A stretch of 40,136 nucleotides of DNA from Microbacterium sp. K24. GTDB taxonomy: Bacteria > Actinomycetota > Actinomycetes > Actinomycetales > Microbacteriaceae. Every line of letters starts with the position of its first letter. Position 1 is the first letter of the stretch. Below, piece by piece: positions 9,690 to 18,031 of the stretch. The notes under the pieces are model-generated. The model saw nothing but the letters and a program-made list of their open reading frames with translations, searched no databases and was not told where the DNA came from. A program made the translations under genes and the position numbers. The DNA is taken from the NCBI RefSeq assembly GCF_004794465.1, contig NZ_SSDJ01000044.1:1-40136 (forward strand). Direction: 5' to 3'.

Positions 9690-10820
9690 GTGTCCGGGGG
9701 GAACAGACGTCGGGCGAGCAGGGTCGCCTTCATCGTGAGCGCTGCCGTCGTCGTGCTGGGTGGTGCGGCGGTCGCCGTCTTCGTCTGGCTCAACGGCGCA
9801 TCCGCCGGGCAGGGGCCCCAGGCCGCGCCGTCTCCGTCTCCGTCGGCGTCGCCGACGCCGACGCCCACGCCGCTCACTCCGGTGGAGCAGCTCCTCGAGG
9901 GCGCCGACGACCCGCTGGCCTGCGCGGTGTCCTTCGTCGGCGATGGGATCGCTCTGGAGCCGATGCTGCAGTGGCAGAACGGGCTCTACGCCGGACTTCC
10001 GATCCCCGCGCAGGACGGCCTCGTGTTCGCGGGCTGGTATCCCTCATCCGCGGATGCCGCGGCGTTCACGTCGACCGCGCGCATCAACGGCGCCGACCCC
10101 GTGAGCTGCACGGACCAGCAGATCGAACTCCACGGCGCCTGGAAGACGCCGGAGGAGAACGTCGCCGAGAACACACAGGTGCCGATCCTGATGTACCACC
10201 AGTTCACCACCAACCCCGAGGGCGAGTCAGGGTGGCTGCGCGGGAACTACGCGTACATCGGCGACTTCGATGCGCAGATGAACCACATCGCCACGACCGG
10301 CTTCTACCTGCCCACCTGGGATGAGCTGAGCGCCTTCATCGACGGCCGGCTGTACCTCCCGGCGCGCTCGGTGATCATCACCGACGATGACGCCGATCAG
10401 AGCTGGTTCGATCTCGCCGCGCCGGTGGTGGAGAAGTACCAGCTGCTCACGACCTCGTTCATGATCACGGCCTACCGCACCGACCCGCCGCCGTCGATCT
10501 ACGTCCTCCGCCGCTCGCACACCCATGACATGCATCAGGCCGGGGCCAACGGACAGGGGCGCATCGTCAACTGGACGGTCGATGAGATCGCCGCCGATCT
10601 CAACATGTCGGGCGACCTCCTCGGCGTGCGCGAGGTCATCGCCTATCCGTTCGGTCACTACAACGACACCGCGAAGCAGGGCGTCCTGCAGGCGGGCTAC
10701 GAGATGGCGCGCACGATCGAGCCGGGCTACGTCGGGATCGGCACCGACAAGCTGGCGCTCCCCGTCGTGCGCATCGACTACGGGATGGGGCTGGACGCGC
10801 TGGTCACGCGCATCGGCTGA
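9690..10820 (+). CDS. Membrane-anchored polysaccharide deacetylase-like protein
   Basis: Probably an extracytoplasmic NodB-fold carbohydrate deacetylase. With the GTG start at 9690 it has 376 residues: a basic N-terminus (GNRRRASR), one hydrophobic anchor at about 13-34, a Ser/Pro/Thr linker at 47-63 (SPSPSASPTPTPT), an uncharacterised region to about 160, then the catalytic fold. Motif 1 reads TDDD (231-234) where the family has TFDD; both aspartates are kept. Motif 2 is SHTHDMH (276-282), with the metal histidines 277 and 282. YPFGHY near 320 is the third motif. The start is uncertain because no clear ribosome-binding site precedes it. It follows add by 5 bp but has no obvious link to nucleosides. 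Confidence 0.78.
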   Translation: MSGGNRRRASRVAFIVSAAVVVLGGAAVAVFVWLNGASAGQGPQAAPSPSPSASPTPTPTPLTPVEQLLEGADDPLACAVSFVGDGIALEPMLQWQNGLYAGLPIPAQDGLVFAGWYPSSADAAAFTSTARINGADPVSCTDQQIELHGAWKTPEENVAENTQVPILMYHQFTTNPEGESGWLRGNYAYIGDFDAQMNHIATTGFYLPTWDELSAFIDGRLYLPARSVIITDDDADQSWFDLAAPVVEKYQLLTTSFMITAYRTDPPPSIYVLRRSHTHDMHQAGANGQGRIVNWTVDEIAADLNMSGDLLGVREVIAYPFGHYNDTAKQGVLQAGYEMARTIEPGYVGIGTDKLALPVVRIDYGMGLDALVTRIG

Positions 10821-10824
10821 CGGG

Positions 10825-11580
10825 TCAGCGAGGGAGGCCGTCGAGGAAGGTCCCGACGAGCTCGGTGACATCGGCGTGCATCGCCTCCATCGAGATCGTC
10901 GGCGTGCCGTCGCCCGCCTGCGGCCCGTAGTCGCCGAAGGAGGCATGGGAGGCGCCGTCGATCTCGACCATCTCCGCGTCGCCAGGGAGCTGATCGCGCG
11001 CGGCGTCGATCTTCTCCGGCGTGGACAGTCCGTCCTCGCTCCCCGCGAGGCTCAGGACGGGAAGATCCGTCGCGGAGAGGTCGGTCGCGCAGTACGAGCC
11101 GAACAGCACGAGGGCATCGGCGTCGGCGGCGAGCTGGCAGGCGCGGACACCGCCGAGCGAGTGTCCGCCCACGCTCCAGACGTCGACGTCGGGGGCGGCG
11201 GATGTGAACGAGTCCAGTCCGCGCGGATCGAAGAAGGCGAGGTTCAGCCACGGGCGGGTGATCACGACGGTGACCCCGTCTTCGGCGAGGCCCTGCAGGA
11301 TGGCGGCGTAGGCCCAGGGGTCGACCTTCGCGCCGGGGATGAAGACCAGGCCGCGGCCGGACTCGCCGTCAGCGGGGGAGAGCACGATCCCCTGCTCGGC
11401 GTCCTCCACGGCGATGGCGCTGTTCGCCCTCACATCGGCGAGGGGCTCGGGCTCCGCACCCATGACGCCGATCTGGCTCCACCCGATGACGCCGCCGATG
11501 CCCAGCAGGACCACGATCCCGAGACTCCAGAGGATCCCTTTCAGGACGCGACGACCCCGCTTCTTCTGCACGACTCTCAC
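10825..11580 (-). CDS. Membrane-anchored alpha/beta hydrolase
   Basis: A hydrolase of unknown substrate. With the GTG start at 11580 it has 251 residues: a basic N-terminus (VQKKRGRR), one transmembrane anchor at about residues 14-34, then an alpha/beta hydrolase domain. The nucleophile elbow is GHSLGG (Ser141 in this numbering). An acidic residue in SEDG near residue 190 and His in GASHASFG near 210 complete the likely triad. GTG 11580 has GGAG 4 nt upstream and starts 1 bp after the epimerase stop; an ATG at 11622 would overlap the epimerase gene by 41 bp and is less likely. It is the last gene of the four-gene minus-strand cluster and converges on the deacetylase gene with a 4-bp gap. Confidence 0.8.
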   Translation of the reverse strand: MRVVQKKRGRRVLKGILWSLGIVVLLGIGGVIGWSQIGVMGAEPEPLADVRANSAIAVEDAEQGIVLSPADGESGRGLVFIPGAKVDPWAYAAILQGLAEDGVTVVITRPWLNLAFFDPRGLDSFTSAAPDVDVWSVGGHSLGGVRACQLAADADALVLFGSYCATDLSATDLPVLSLAGSEDGLSTPEKIDAARDQLPGDAEMVEIDGASHASFGDYGPQAGDGTPTISMEAMHADVTELVGTFLDGLPR

Positions 11581-11581
11581 G

Positions 11582-12556
11582 CTACTCCGCGGCGCGAGCG
11601 ATACCGGACGAAGCGACGACACCGGGGTGGGTCGTCAGATACTCCTCGAACGCCTCGCGCGTCGTTCGCGTCGGGACGTAGCCGAACTCCTCCTTCAGCC
11701 TGGTGTTGGCCAGCACCGGACGATAGCGGAGGAAGGGGACCTTCTCGGGGCCGTGCTCGGTGAGGCGCAGCATCCGCCCGAGCCGCAGCGCCGCGGCCAG
11801 CGCCCAGGCCGGGAGCACGAGCTGGCCCTTGCCCAGACGTGCCGCGATCTCCCGGACCGTCAGCCGTCCGTCGCCGGCGACGTTGAAGATGCCTGTCGGG
11901 CCGTCGGTCGCGGCTCTCGCCATGGCGGCGGCGACGTCGTCGACCCAGATGAACACGAAGGGTGATTCGGAGCCGGCGATGCGGAGGACCCGACGGCCGT
12001 CCCAGAGAGCGGTGATCTGGTTGCGCACGGTCGGGCCGAGGATCGTGCCGATGCGGAGCACGACCTGTTCGAGATCCGGATGCGTCGTGCGGTGCTCGGC
12101 GAGCATCTCCTCGACCAGCCGTTTGTGGCGCGCGTACGGGAAGGCGTCGTTTCCGCGGAGCGGTTGATCCTCATCGATCCAGTCCGGGTTGTCGGCGTGG
12201 TACCCGTACGCCGCGCCGGAGCTGGACACCACGATCCGGCGCACACCGGCGGTGACGCACGCCGCCAGCACGTTCGCCGAGCCCGTCACATCCACGCGGT
12301 ACTCGAGGTCGACGTCTCGACCGGGATCGACGATCGCGGCGAGATGCACCACGGTGTCGATGCGATGTTCGAGCAGCAGGGGAGCGACGGCGGCGGAGTC
12401 CGTGACGTCCAGAACGGCGTCGACGATGCCCGCACGCGCGCTGCCGGTTCGCACATCGGCCGACACGACGAGTTCGACATCGTCTCTGGCCGCCAGAGCG
12501 CGGGCGACGTGGGATCCGAGGAAGCCCCCGCCGCCCGTGATCAGCACGCGCGTCAT
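11582..12556 (-). CDS. NAD-dependent epimerase/dehydratase (extended SDR)
   Basis: A 324-residue extended short-chain dehydrogenase/reductase of unknown substrate. It begins MTRVLITGGGGFLGSH with the NAD-binding GGxGFLG motif (residues 8-14). DVTD near residue 57 and HLAAIVDPG near 78 are typical cofactor-contact segments. The catalytic region shows a Ser-Ser-Gly stretch followed by YGYHADNPDW, and then YARHK as the YxxxK motif. The C-terminal half is of the sugar-epimerase type. ATG 12556 overlaps the transporter stop (ATGA). Its position with an FMO, a transporter and a hydrolase suggests a role in breaking down or modifying a small molecule rather than in cell-wall sugars; this is inference. 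Confidence 0.85.
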   Translation of the reverse strand: MTRVLITGGGGFLGSHVARALAARDDVELVVSADVRTGSARAGIVDAVLDVTDSAAVAPLLLEHRIDTVVHLAAIVDPGRDVDLEYRVDVTGSANVLAACVTAGVRRIVVSSSGAAYGYHADNPDWIDEDQPLRGNDAFPYARHKRLVEEMLAEHRTTHPDLEQVVLRIGTILGPTVRNQITALWDGRRVLRIAGSESPFVFIWVDDVAAAMARAATDGPTGIFNVAGDGRLTVREIAARLGKGQLVLPAWALAAALRLGRMLRLTEHGPEKVPFLRYRPVLANTRLKEEFGYVPTRTTREAFEEYLTTHPGVVASSGIARAAE

Positions 12557-13506
12557 GGGGCGGCCTCGCTCATGCTGCGTCCGCTCGCGTCTCCTGTCGC
12601 GGATCCCGTGCGCCGCTTCGTGTGCCTCGCCCACAGGCCGGCGACGATCAGACCGGCGATGATGTCCCAGATGCCCCACCACCCCGCGACGATCGCCATG
12701 CCGCCCAGCCCGTCGAAGAAGAGGAACACCAGACCGAGACCGAGACCCGCATTGCGGATGCCGACCTCGAAGGTCATCGCCTTGCGTTCCCGCGTGCCGA
12801 GTCCGCCGACGACCGCTGTGCCGTAGCCGAGCGCGAGGGCGACGGCGTCGTGCACCGTCACCACCAGGAGGATCACGCCGAGCACCTGCACGAACACCGA
12901 CCAGTTGCCGACCAGCGCGGCGACGATGAAGCCGAGCAGCGCGATGAGGCTGAACCACTTCACGAAGGGCTGCACGCGCTCCGAGAATCCGGGAGCCTTC
13001 GCTCGCAGGAGCAGCCCGAGTGCGAAGGGGAGCCCGACGATGAGCAGGATCTCGAGCAGCATCCGCCAGGGATCGAGCGCCACTTCGCGCAGCAGCATGC
13101 GAGCGGTCGGATGCAGCGACCCCCAGAACGTGATGCTGAGCGGCATCGCGACGATGTAGACCAGGTTGCCGACCGCGGTCAGGGAGACCGACAGTGCGAC
13201 ATTGCCGCCGGCGCGATGGGTGAGCACCTGCGAGATGTTGCCCGGCGGGCAGCAGGCCACCAGCAGCATGCCGAGCGCCATCGACGGCGCGACCGGCAGC
13301 ACCAGCGTCAGCAGGAACGTGGCGATCGGCAGCAGGAGCAGCTGGGCGAGGATCGCGATCACGAAGGGCTTCGGATGCTTCGCCACGACACGGAAGTCAC
13401 GGGGCGAGGTGTCGAGCGCGATGCCGAACATGATCAGTCCGAGCACGACGTTCAGGATGGTGAGCGTGCCCGGGGTGAACGAGAGGACGACGTCGTCGAC
13501 GTTCAC
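12553..13506 (-). CDS. BASS-family (SBF) transporter
   Basis: A 317-residue membrane protein of the bile acid:sodium symporter superfamily, which moves organic anions with sodium. About nine or ten hydrophobic segments are visible. The segment LLVACCPPGNISQVLTHRAG (residues about 82-101) matches the conserved region that holds a sodium site, and FEVGIRNAGLGLGL near 240 matches the second crossover motif. It ends with a hydrophilic Ser/Arg-rich tail. The start is GTG 13506, which overlaps the FMO stop in a GTGA. The substrate is unknown; the neighbouring monooxygenase hints at uptake or export of an organic acid. Confidence 0.88.
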   Translation of the reverse strand: MNVDDVVLSFTPGTLTILNVVLGLIMFGIALDTSPRDFRVVAKHPKPFVIAILAQLLLLPIATFLLTLVLPVAPSMALGMLLVACCPPGNISQVLTHRAGGNVALSVSLTAVGNLVYIVAMPLSITFWGSLHPTARMLLREVALDPWRMLLEILLIVGLPFALGLLLRAKAPGFSERVQPFVKWFSLIALLGFIVAALVGNWSVFVQVLGVILLVVTVHDAVALALGYGTAVVGGLGTRERKAMTFEVGIRNAGLGLGLVFLFFDGLGGMAIVAGWWGIWDIIAGLIVAGLWARHTKRRTGSATGDASGRSMSEAAP

Positions 13507-14795
13507 GCCGTCGCCTCCAGTGCGGCCTTCTCGCGGCGGACGGCGCCGCGGTAGGCGTCCTTATTGACGTAGTACGCCATCCGGTCGAGCCCGAGGTAGT
13601 GGTATCCGCCCGTCAGGTCGGGCCAGGGCGCGCCGGTCACCCGGTCGCGGAACCGCGCAGCGCGCGCCGGATCGTGCTCGACCGCCTCGAGGTACGTCGC
13701 GAGCAGGTCGGCCTGTTCATACCGTCCCTGCCAGCCGATGCCCGACGCCTCGATCATGCCCATGACATACAGGCCGTTGAACGACGAGGGGAAGACGTTG
13801 AGGAACAGGCGCGGCGAGGCGCCGCGCCAGTGCAGGTGCTGCCGGTCCACGAACGGGTAGTCGAGCGTGTAGCCCGTGGCGAGCAGCACGAGGTCGTAGT
13901 CGTCGGCGCTGCCGTCGCGGAAGCGCACGGTGTGTCCGTCGAAGCGCTCGACGTCGGGGCGGATCCGCAGATCGCCCTGGCCGAGGTGGTTCAGCACCAT
14001 CGTGTTCACGATCGGATGGGACTCGTAGATGCGGTAGTCGGGCTTCGGGAACCCGAAGCGCACCGGGTCGCCGGTGAACGCCCGCAGCACGCGGCTGTCG
14101 ACGGCCTGCTTGATCCGCGCGGGCAGGGGACGGCCCTGATTGAGGGTGTCGCTGGGGCGGCCGAACAGGTAGCGGGGCACGAAGTAGTACCCGCGCCGCA
14201 CGCTCATGTCGACGGATGCCGCGTGGTGCACGGCATCCACGGCGATGTCGCAGCCCGAATTGCCCGCGCCGATCAGCAGCACCCGCTTGCCCGTCAGCTG
14301 TTCGGGCGATTTGTAGGCACTGGTGTGCAGCAGCTCGCCGGAGAATTCGCCGGGGAACGTCGGGATGTTCGGCTCGGCGAGCGTGCCGTTCGCGAGCACC
14401 ACTCCCGCGTACCACCGCGTCTGCTCGCCGTCGGGGCCGGTGCTGGTGAGATCCCAGCCGCCGTCACGCGGCTCGAGACGGGTGACATTCGTGTCGAAGC
14501 GGAACAGCTCGGCGAGGCCGAAGTGCTCGGCGTAATCGTGGAAGTACTCCCGGAGCACGCGGTGGCCCGGGTAGTCGGTCCGGGAGCGCATCGGGAACTC
14601 GGTGAACTCGGTCGTCGTGCGGGAGGAGATCAGGTGTGCCGACTCGTACATCGTGCTGCGCGGGTTGGTGATGTCCCAGAGGCCGCCGACCCCGTGCGAG
14701 GCCTCGTACCCGTCGACCACGATGCCGCGCTTCTGCAGCGCGCGCGCCGCGGCCAGTCCGGACGGTCCGGCGCCGATCACGGCGTATCTGCTCAT
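13503..14795 (-). CDS. Flavin-containing monooxygenase
   Basis: NADPH- and FAD-dependent monooxygenase of the FMO/BVMO group, 430 residues. The FAD site is GAGPSG (residues 8-13) followed by YEASHGVGGLW. The FMO identifying motif is seen as FPGEFSGELLHTSAY near residue 150. A second Rossmann motif, GAGNSG near residue 180, binds NADPH, and LATGY near 310 is the conserved C-terminal motif. ATG 14795 is preceded by GGGAG and starts the conserved sequence; the same frame is open upstream but reads as noise. First gene of the four-gene minus-strand cluster. Whether it oxygenates N, S or C cannot be told. Confidence 0.88.
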   Translation of the reverse strand: MSRYAVIGAGPSGLAAARALQKRGIVVDGYEASHGVGGLWDITNPRSTMYESAHLISSRTTTEFTEFPMRSRTDYPGHRVLREYFHDYAEHFGLAELFRFDTNVTRLEPRDGGWDLTSTGPDGEQTRWYAGVVLANGTLAEPNIPTFPGEFSGELLHTSAYKSPEQLTGKRVLLIGAGNSGCDIAVDAVHHAASVDMSVRRGYYFVPRYLFGRPSDTLNQGRPLPARIKQAVDSRVLRAFTGDPVRFGFPKPDYRIYESHPIVNTMVLNHLGQGDLRIRPDVERFDGHTVRFRDGSADDYDLVLLATGYTLDYPFVDRQHLHWRGASPRLFLNVFPSSFNGLYVMGMIEASGIGWQGRYEQADLLATYLEAVEHDPARAARFRDRVTGAPWPDLTGGYHYLGLDRMAYYVNKDAYRGAVRREKAALEATA

Positions 14796-14834
14796 GCTGC
14801 TCCCTGCACGTCCTTGCACGTCTCTGTGCTCGAG

Positions 14835-14875
14835 AAAACGCCCCCGCCCCGATCGTAACGGGTGGGCGGGGGCGT
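14835..14875 (-). terminator. Rho-independent terminator of the mannitol operon
   Basis: On the minus strand a 12-bp GC-rich stem (ACGCCCCCGCCC, 14864-14875, with its complement at 14838-14849) encloses a 14-nt loop and ends in TTTT. It lies 17 bp after the mtlD stop and separates the mannitol operon from the FMO cluster. Confidence 0.85.
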
Positions 14876-14892
14876 CTCGGCTCGACGCGGGA

Positions 14893-16068
14893 TCAGGCGT
14901 CGCGGAGCGCTCGCTGGCGCGTCTCGACGGCGTCGCGCACCGCGGAGAAGAGCGGATGCTCGGGGTCGAGCCCGGTGGTGACCTCGGTGAAGGCCCTGGC
15001 CTCCTCCGAACGCAGCAGCCGTTGCAACTCGACGGACTGCTCATCGTCGGCGTCGTCGAACTCGAGCGCGGCGGCGACGGCCGCGACCAGGGCATCCGTC
15101 GACAATCCTCGTTCGGCGGCCATGGCGGCGGGGCCGATGAACCGCTCGTTCCGCGAGATCTTCCGCAGCGGCTGACGACCGACACGCTGCACCGTGTCGA
15201 TCAGCGCGGGGTTGCGGAACCTGTCGAGGATCTTCGCCCGATACGCGGCGAGATCATCGGGATCCAGCCCGTGCTCGGCGACGAGGACCGCCGAGGTCTC
15301 CTCCAGAGCGGCCGACACGCGAGCGGCGATGTCGGAGTCAGCCAGGGCCTCCGAGATGCGCTCGACGCCCGCGCGTGCCCCGAAGTACGCCGTCGCGGCA
15401 TGCCCCGTGTTCACGGTGAAGAGCTTGCGCTCGATGAACGGGGCGAGGTCGCCCACGAAGTGCGCACCGGGGATGCGGGGGAGCGACCCTCCGAACGGCC
15501 CCGATTCGATGGCCCACTCGAAGTAGGGCTCGACCGTGACGTCCACACCGCCGTCGGCGGGCTGCGCGGGCACGATGCGGTCGACGGCGGTGTTCGCGAA
15601 CACGGCGCGCGACAGCAGGTCCCCGACATCCACTCCGGCCGCGGCCTGGATCTCCGTGCGCAGCAGGTCCGTCGCGCCGATCGCGTTCTCGCAGGCCATC
15701 ACCTGCAACGGTGCGGCATCCGGGGAGCGCTGGGCGAGACCCGCGACGATCGCCGGGGCGACGAAGCGCAGCACCGTCGGGCCGACCGCCGTCGTCACCA
15801 CGTCGGCCGTCGCGATCTCCCGCGTGAGAGCGTCCGGGTCCGTGCGGCTGTTGACCGCACGGAACCCGGTCACGACGTGGTCCACGCCGCCGGGACCCGC
15901 CTCGTGCACGGTGTACTCGTCGACCGCGTTGATGGCTTCCACGAGGGCGTCGGCGACGTCGGAGAACACGACCTCGTAGCCGCCCTCGTGCAGCAGAAGA
16001 CCCACGAACCCGCGGCCGATGTTGCCGGCCCCGAAGTGGACCGCCTTCATTCCTCCGTCACCGCTCAT
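14893..16068 (-). CDS. mtlD: Mannitol-1-phosphate 5-dehydrogenase
   Basis: Oxidises mannitol 1-phosphate, made by the PTS, to fructose 6-phosphate with NAD. The conserved N-terminus [14 protein letters not shown] holds the NAD-binding GxGxxGRG motif. Later motifs such as ENAIGATD near residue 120 and [11 protein letters not shown] near 225 are typical of MtlD. Two starts are possible. ATG 16068 overlaps the mtlF stop as TGATG and gives 391 residues. ATG 16050 gives the usual family start and 385 residues, but its GGAGG is only 1 nt away. I list the longer form because of the coupling. Last gene of the mannitol operon, followed by a terminator. Confidence 0.94.
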   Translation of the reverse strand: MSGDGGMKAVHFGAGNIGRGFVGLLLHEGGYEVVFSDVADALVEAINAVDEYTVHEAGPGGVDHVVTGFRAVNSRTDPDALTREIATADVVTTAVGPTVLRFVAPAIVAGLAQRSPDAAPLQVMACENAIGATDLLRTEIQAAAGVDVGDLLSRAVFANTAVDRIVPAQPADGGVDVTVEPYFEWAIESGPFGGSLPRIPGAHFVGDLAPFIERKLFTVNTGHAATAYFGARAGVERISEALADSDIAARVSAALEETSAVLVAEHGLDPDDLAAYRAKILDRFRNPALIDTVQRVGRQPLRKISRNERFIGPAAMAAERGLSTDALVAAVAAALEFDDADDEQSVELQRLLRSEEARAFTEVTTGLDPEHPLFSAVRDAVETRQRALRDA

Positions 16069-16499
16069 CAGTCGTTGACGGCGGAGAGCAGGGCGAACAG
16101 CTCGTCCGGGGTCTGGGCGGCGTTCAGCTTCGCGACGTCGTCGTCGTCGGAGAAGAGGATCGCGATCTGCGAGAGGATCTCGAGATGCTCGTCGCCGCGA
16201 CCGGCGATGCCGATCACGAACGTCGCGGGCTCGCCCGCCCAGTCGACGCCGCCGTCGTAGCGGACCACCGACAGGGCGGAGCCGAGGATCGCGTCCTTCG
16301 TCTCGTTCGTGCCGTGCGGGATCGCGAGACCGTTGCCCATGTAGGTCGAGACCGTCTCCTCGCGCTGACGCATCGCGTCGACGTACGCGGGAGTGACGGC
16401 GCCCGCCGAGACGAGGATGTCGGTGGCCTCCTGGAGGGCGGCCTCCTGGGTGCTGCTGCCGGAGTGGATGCGGACCTGGCCGAGGGTCAGAACGCTCAT
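16068..16499 (-). CDS. mtlF: Mannitol PTS enzyme IIA
   Basis: Cytoplasmic phosphocarrier of the mannitol PTS: takes phosphate from HPr and passes it to the IIB domain of MtlA. It is a 143-residue fructose/mannitol-type IIA domain with the active-site His62 in [12 protein letters not shown]. It is a separate protein, as in many Gram-positives, rather than fused to MtlA as in E. coli. ATG 16499 follows AAAGGAA and overlaps the mtlA stop (ATGA). Confidence 0.94.
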   Translation of the reverse strand: MSVLTLGQVRIHSGSSTQEAALQEATDILVSAGAVTPAYVDAMRQREETVSTYMGNGLAIPHGTNETKDAILGSALSVVRYDGGVDWAGEPATFVIGIAGRGDEHLEILSQIAILFSDDDDVAKLNAAQTPDELFALLSAVND

Positions 16500-18031
16500 G
16501 GGGTTTCCTTTCGCTGCTCGCGCACCATCTCGACGACCTCTTCATACTGCGGCGCGTTCATGAAGTTGTCGACGGACACGTGGATCGAGTTCGGCGACTG
16601 GGACTTCGCACGATCGGTCAGCTGCTGCTGCGTGATCACGAGGTCCGCCGTGCCGTCGAGGTTCGCGATCGCCTGGTTCGTCACGGTGATGCCGTCGACC
16701 CCGGCCTTCTTGAACTTGTTGCGGAGGACGCTGGCGCCCATCGCGGACGAGCCCATGCCGGCGTCGCAGGCGAACACCACGTTCTCGATCTTGCGGTCCG
16801 TCGCGACGCCGCCCGCGGTGGAGCCCGCGGCCGCCTGGGCAGCCAGACCGCTCAGCGCGTCGGAGGACTTGCCCTTGTTGGCCGTGGTCTGAGCGACCGC
16901 CGCAGCGAAGGCGTCCTCCTTGGCGAGGTCCTTCTTGCGGCTCGCGCGCAGGATGATCATCGAGATGATGAAGGTGACCGCCGCCGACAGGATGACCGAG
17001 AGGATGACCCCCAGGTAATCGGTGCGGAACGTCTGCCCGAGAACGGCGATGATGCTTCCTGGCGCGGCCGGCGCGATCAGTCCGGTTCCGAAGAGCATGT
17101 TCGTGGTGACACCGGTCATGCCTCCCGCGATCAGGGCGATGATCAGCACGGGCTTCATCAGCGCGAACGGGAAGTACACCTCGTGGATTCCGCCGACGAA
17201 CTGGATGACGGCGGCGCCGGGAGCCGACGCGCGCGCCGCACCGATGCCGAAGATCGTGAACGCGAGGAGCAGGCCGACGCCGGGGCCGGGGTTCGCCTCG
17301 AGGAGGAAGAGGATCGACTTGCCGCTCTCGGCCGCCTGCTGCGTGCCGAGCGGGGTGAGTACACCGTGGTTGATCGCGTTGTTCAGGAAGAACACCTTGG
17401 CCGGCTCGATGAGGATGCTCGTCAGGGGCAGGAGATTCGTCTCGACGAGCCAGTTGACCGCGGTGGACAGCACGTTCATCAGACCGTTGACGAGCCACGC
17501 GACCGGGTAGAACCCGATGACGACCAGGACGAAGCCCCAGATGCCGGCCGAGAACATGTTGACGAGCATCTCGAAGCCCGCCCTGATCTTGCCGTCCCAC
17601 AGCGAGTCGAGCCACTTCATCGAATAGGCGGCCAGTGGCGCCATGATCATCGCGCCGATGAACATGTGGATCTGTCCGAGCTGGTTGTCGGCCGGGAGGG
17701 TCGCGTTCACCTGTGCGATCAGGTAGTCCGACCCGGCAATCGCACCCATCACTGCGATGGCGGCCACGACGCCGCCTCGGGTCTTGTAGACGATCGTCCC
17801 GCCCGTGTAGGCAATGATGATCGGCAGCAGGTAGTGGATGATCGGGCCGACGAGGGTCGCCAGCTGTTCGTTCGGCGTCCAGCCCACCGGGATGAAGAAT
17901 GCGGTGATGATCCCCCACGCGATGAGCGCGGGGATGTTGGGCATGATCATTCCGGACAGGAACGTGCCGAAGCGCTGCACGCCCGTTCGGAGGCCGCCGG
18001 ATTTCGTGGCGGCAGGTGACGTCGTCGTCAT
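16496..18031 (-). CDS. mtlA: Mannitol PTS enzyme IICB (mannitol permease)
   Basis: Imports and phosphorylates mannitol. In the 511-residue protein, residues about 1-345 form the membrane IIC domain, with many hydrophobic helices and the conserved [13 protein letters not shown] near 222. A Lys/Ala-rich linker leads to a C-terminal IIB domain from about 415, with phospho-accepting Cys422 in [13 protein letters not shown]. The IIA domain of enterobacterial MtlA is absent and is supplied by mtlF. ATG 18031 overlaps the ptsI stop (ATGA). A free IIB is also encoded at the head of the operon, so the operon has two IIB modules. Confidence 0.95.
   Translation of the reverse strand: MTTTSPAATKSGGLRTGVQRFGTFLSGMIMPNIPALIAWGIITAFFIPVGWTPNEQLATLVGPIIHYLLPIIIAYTGGTIVYKTRGGVVAAIAVMGAIAGSDYLIAQVNATLPADNQLGQIHMFIGAMIMAPLAAYSMKWLDSLWDGKIRAGFEMLVNMFSAGIWGFVLVVIGFYPVAWLVNGLMNVLSTAVNWLVETNLLPLTSILIEPAKVFFLNNAINHGVLTPLGTQQAAESGKSILFLLEANPGPGVGLLLAFTIFGIGAARASAPGAAVIQFVGGIHEVYFPFALMKPVLIIALIAGGMTGVTTNMLFGTGLIAPAAPGSIIAVLGQTFRTDYLGVILSVILSAAVTFIISMIILRASRKKDLAKEDAFAAAVAQTTANKGKSSDALSGLAAQAAAGSTAGGVATDRKIENVVFACDAGMGSSAMGASVLRNKFKKAGVDGITVTNQAIANLDGTADLVITQQQLTDRAKSQSPNSIHVSVDNFMNAPQYEEVVEMVREQRKETP

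Noticed and set aside
9841..9857. Palindrome cgtcggcg-t-cgccgacg
   Set aside because: It lies within the Ser/Pro/Thr linker codons of the deacetylase-like gene, and low-complexity codon repeats explain it better than a regulatory hairpin.
16580..18019. A 479-codon plus-strand frame opposite mtlA
   Set aside because: Composition is dominated by Arg, Asp, Glu, Gly and His. mtlA on the other strand is unambiguous.
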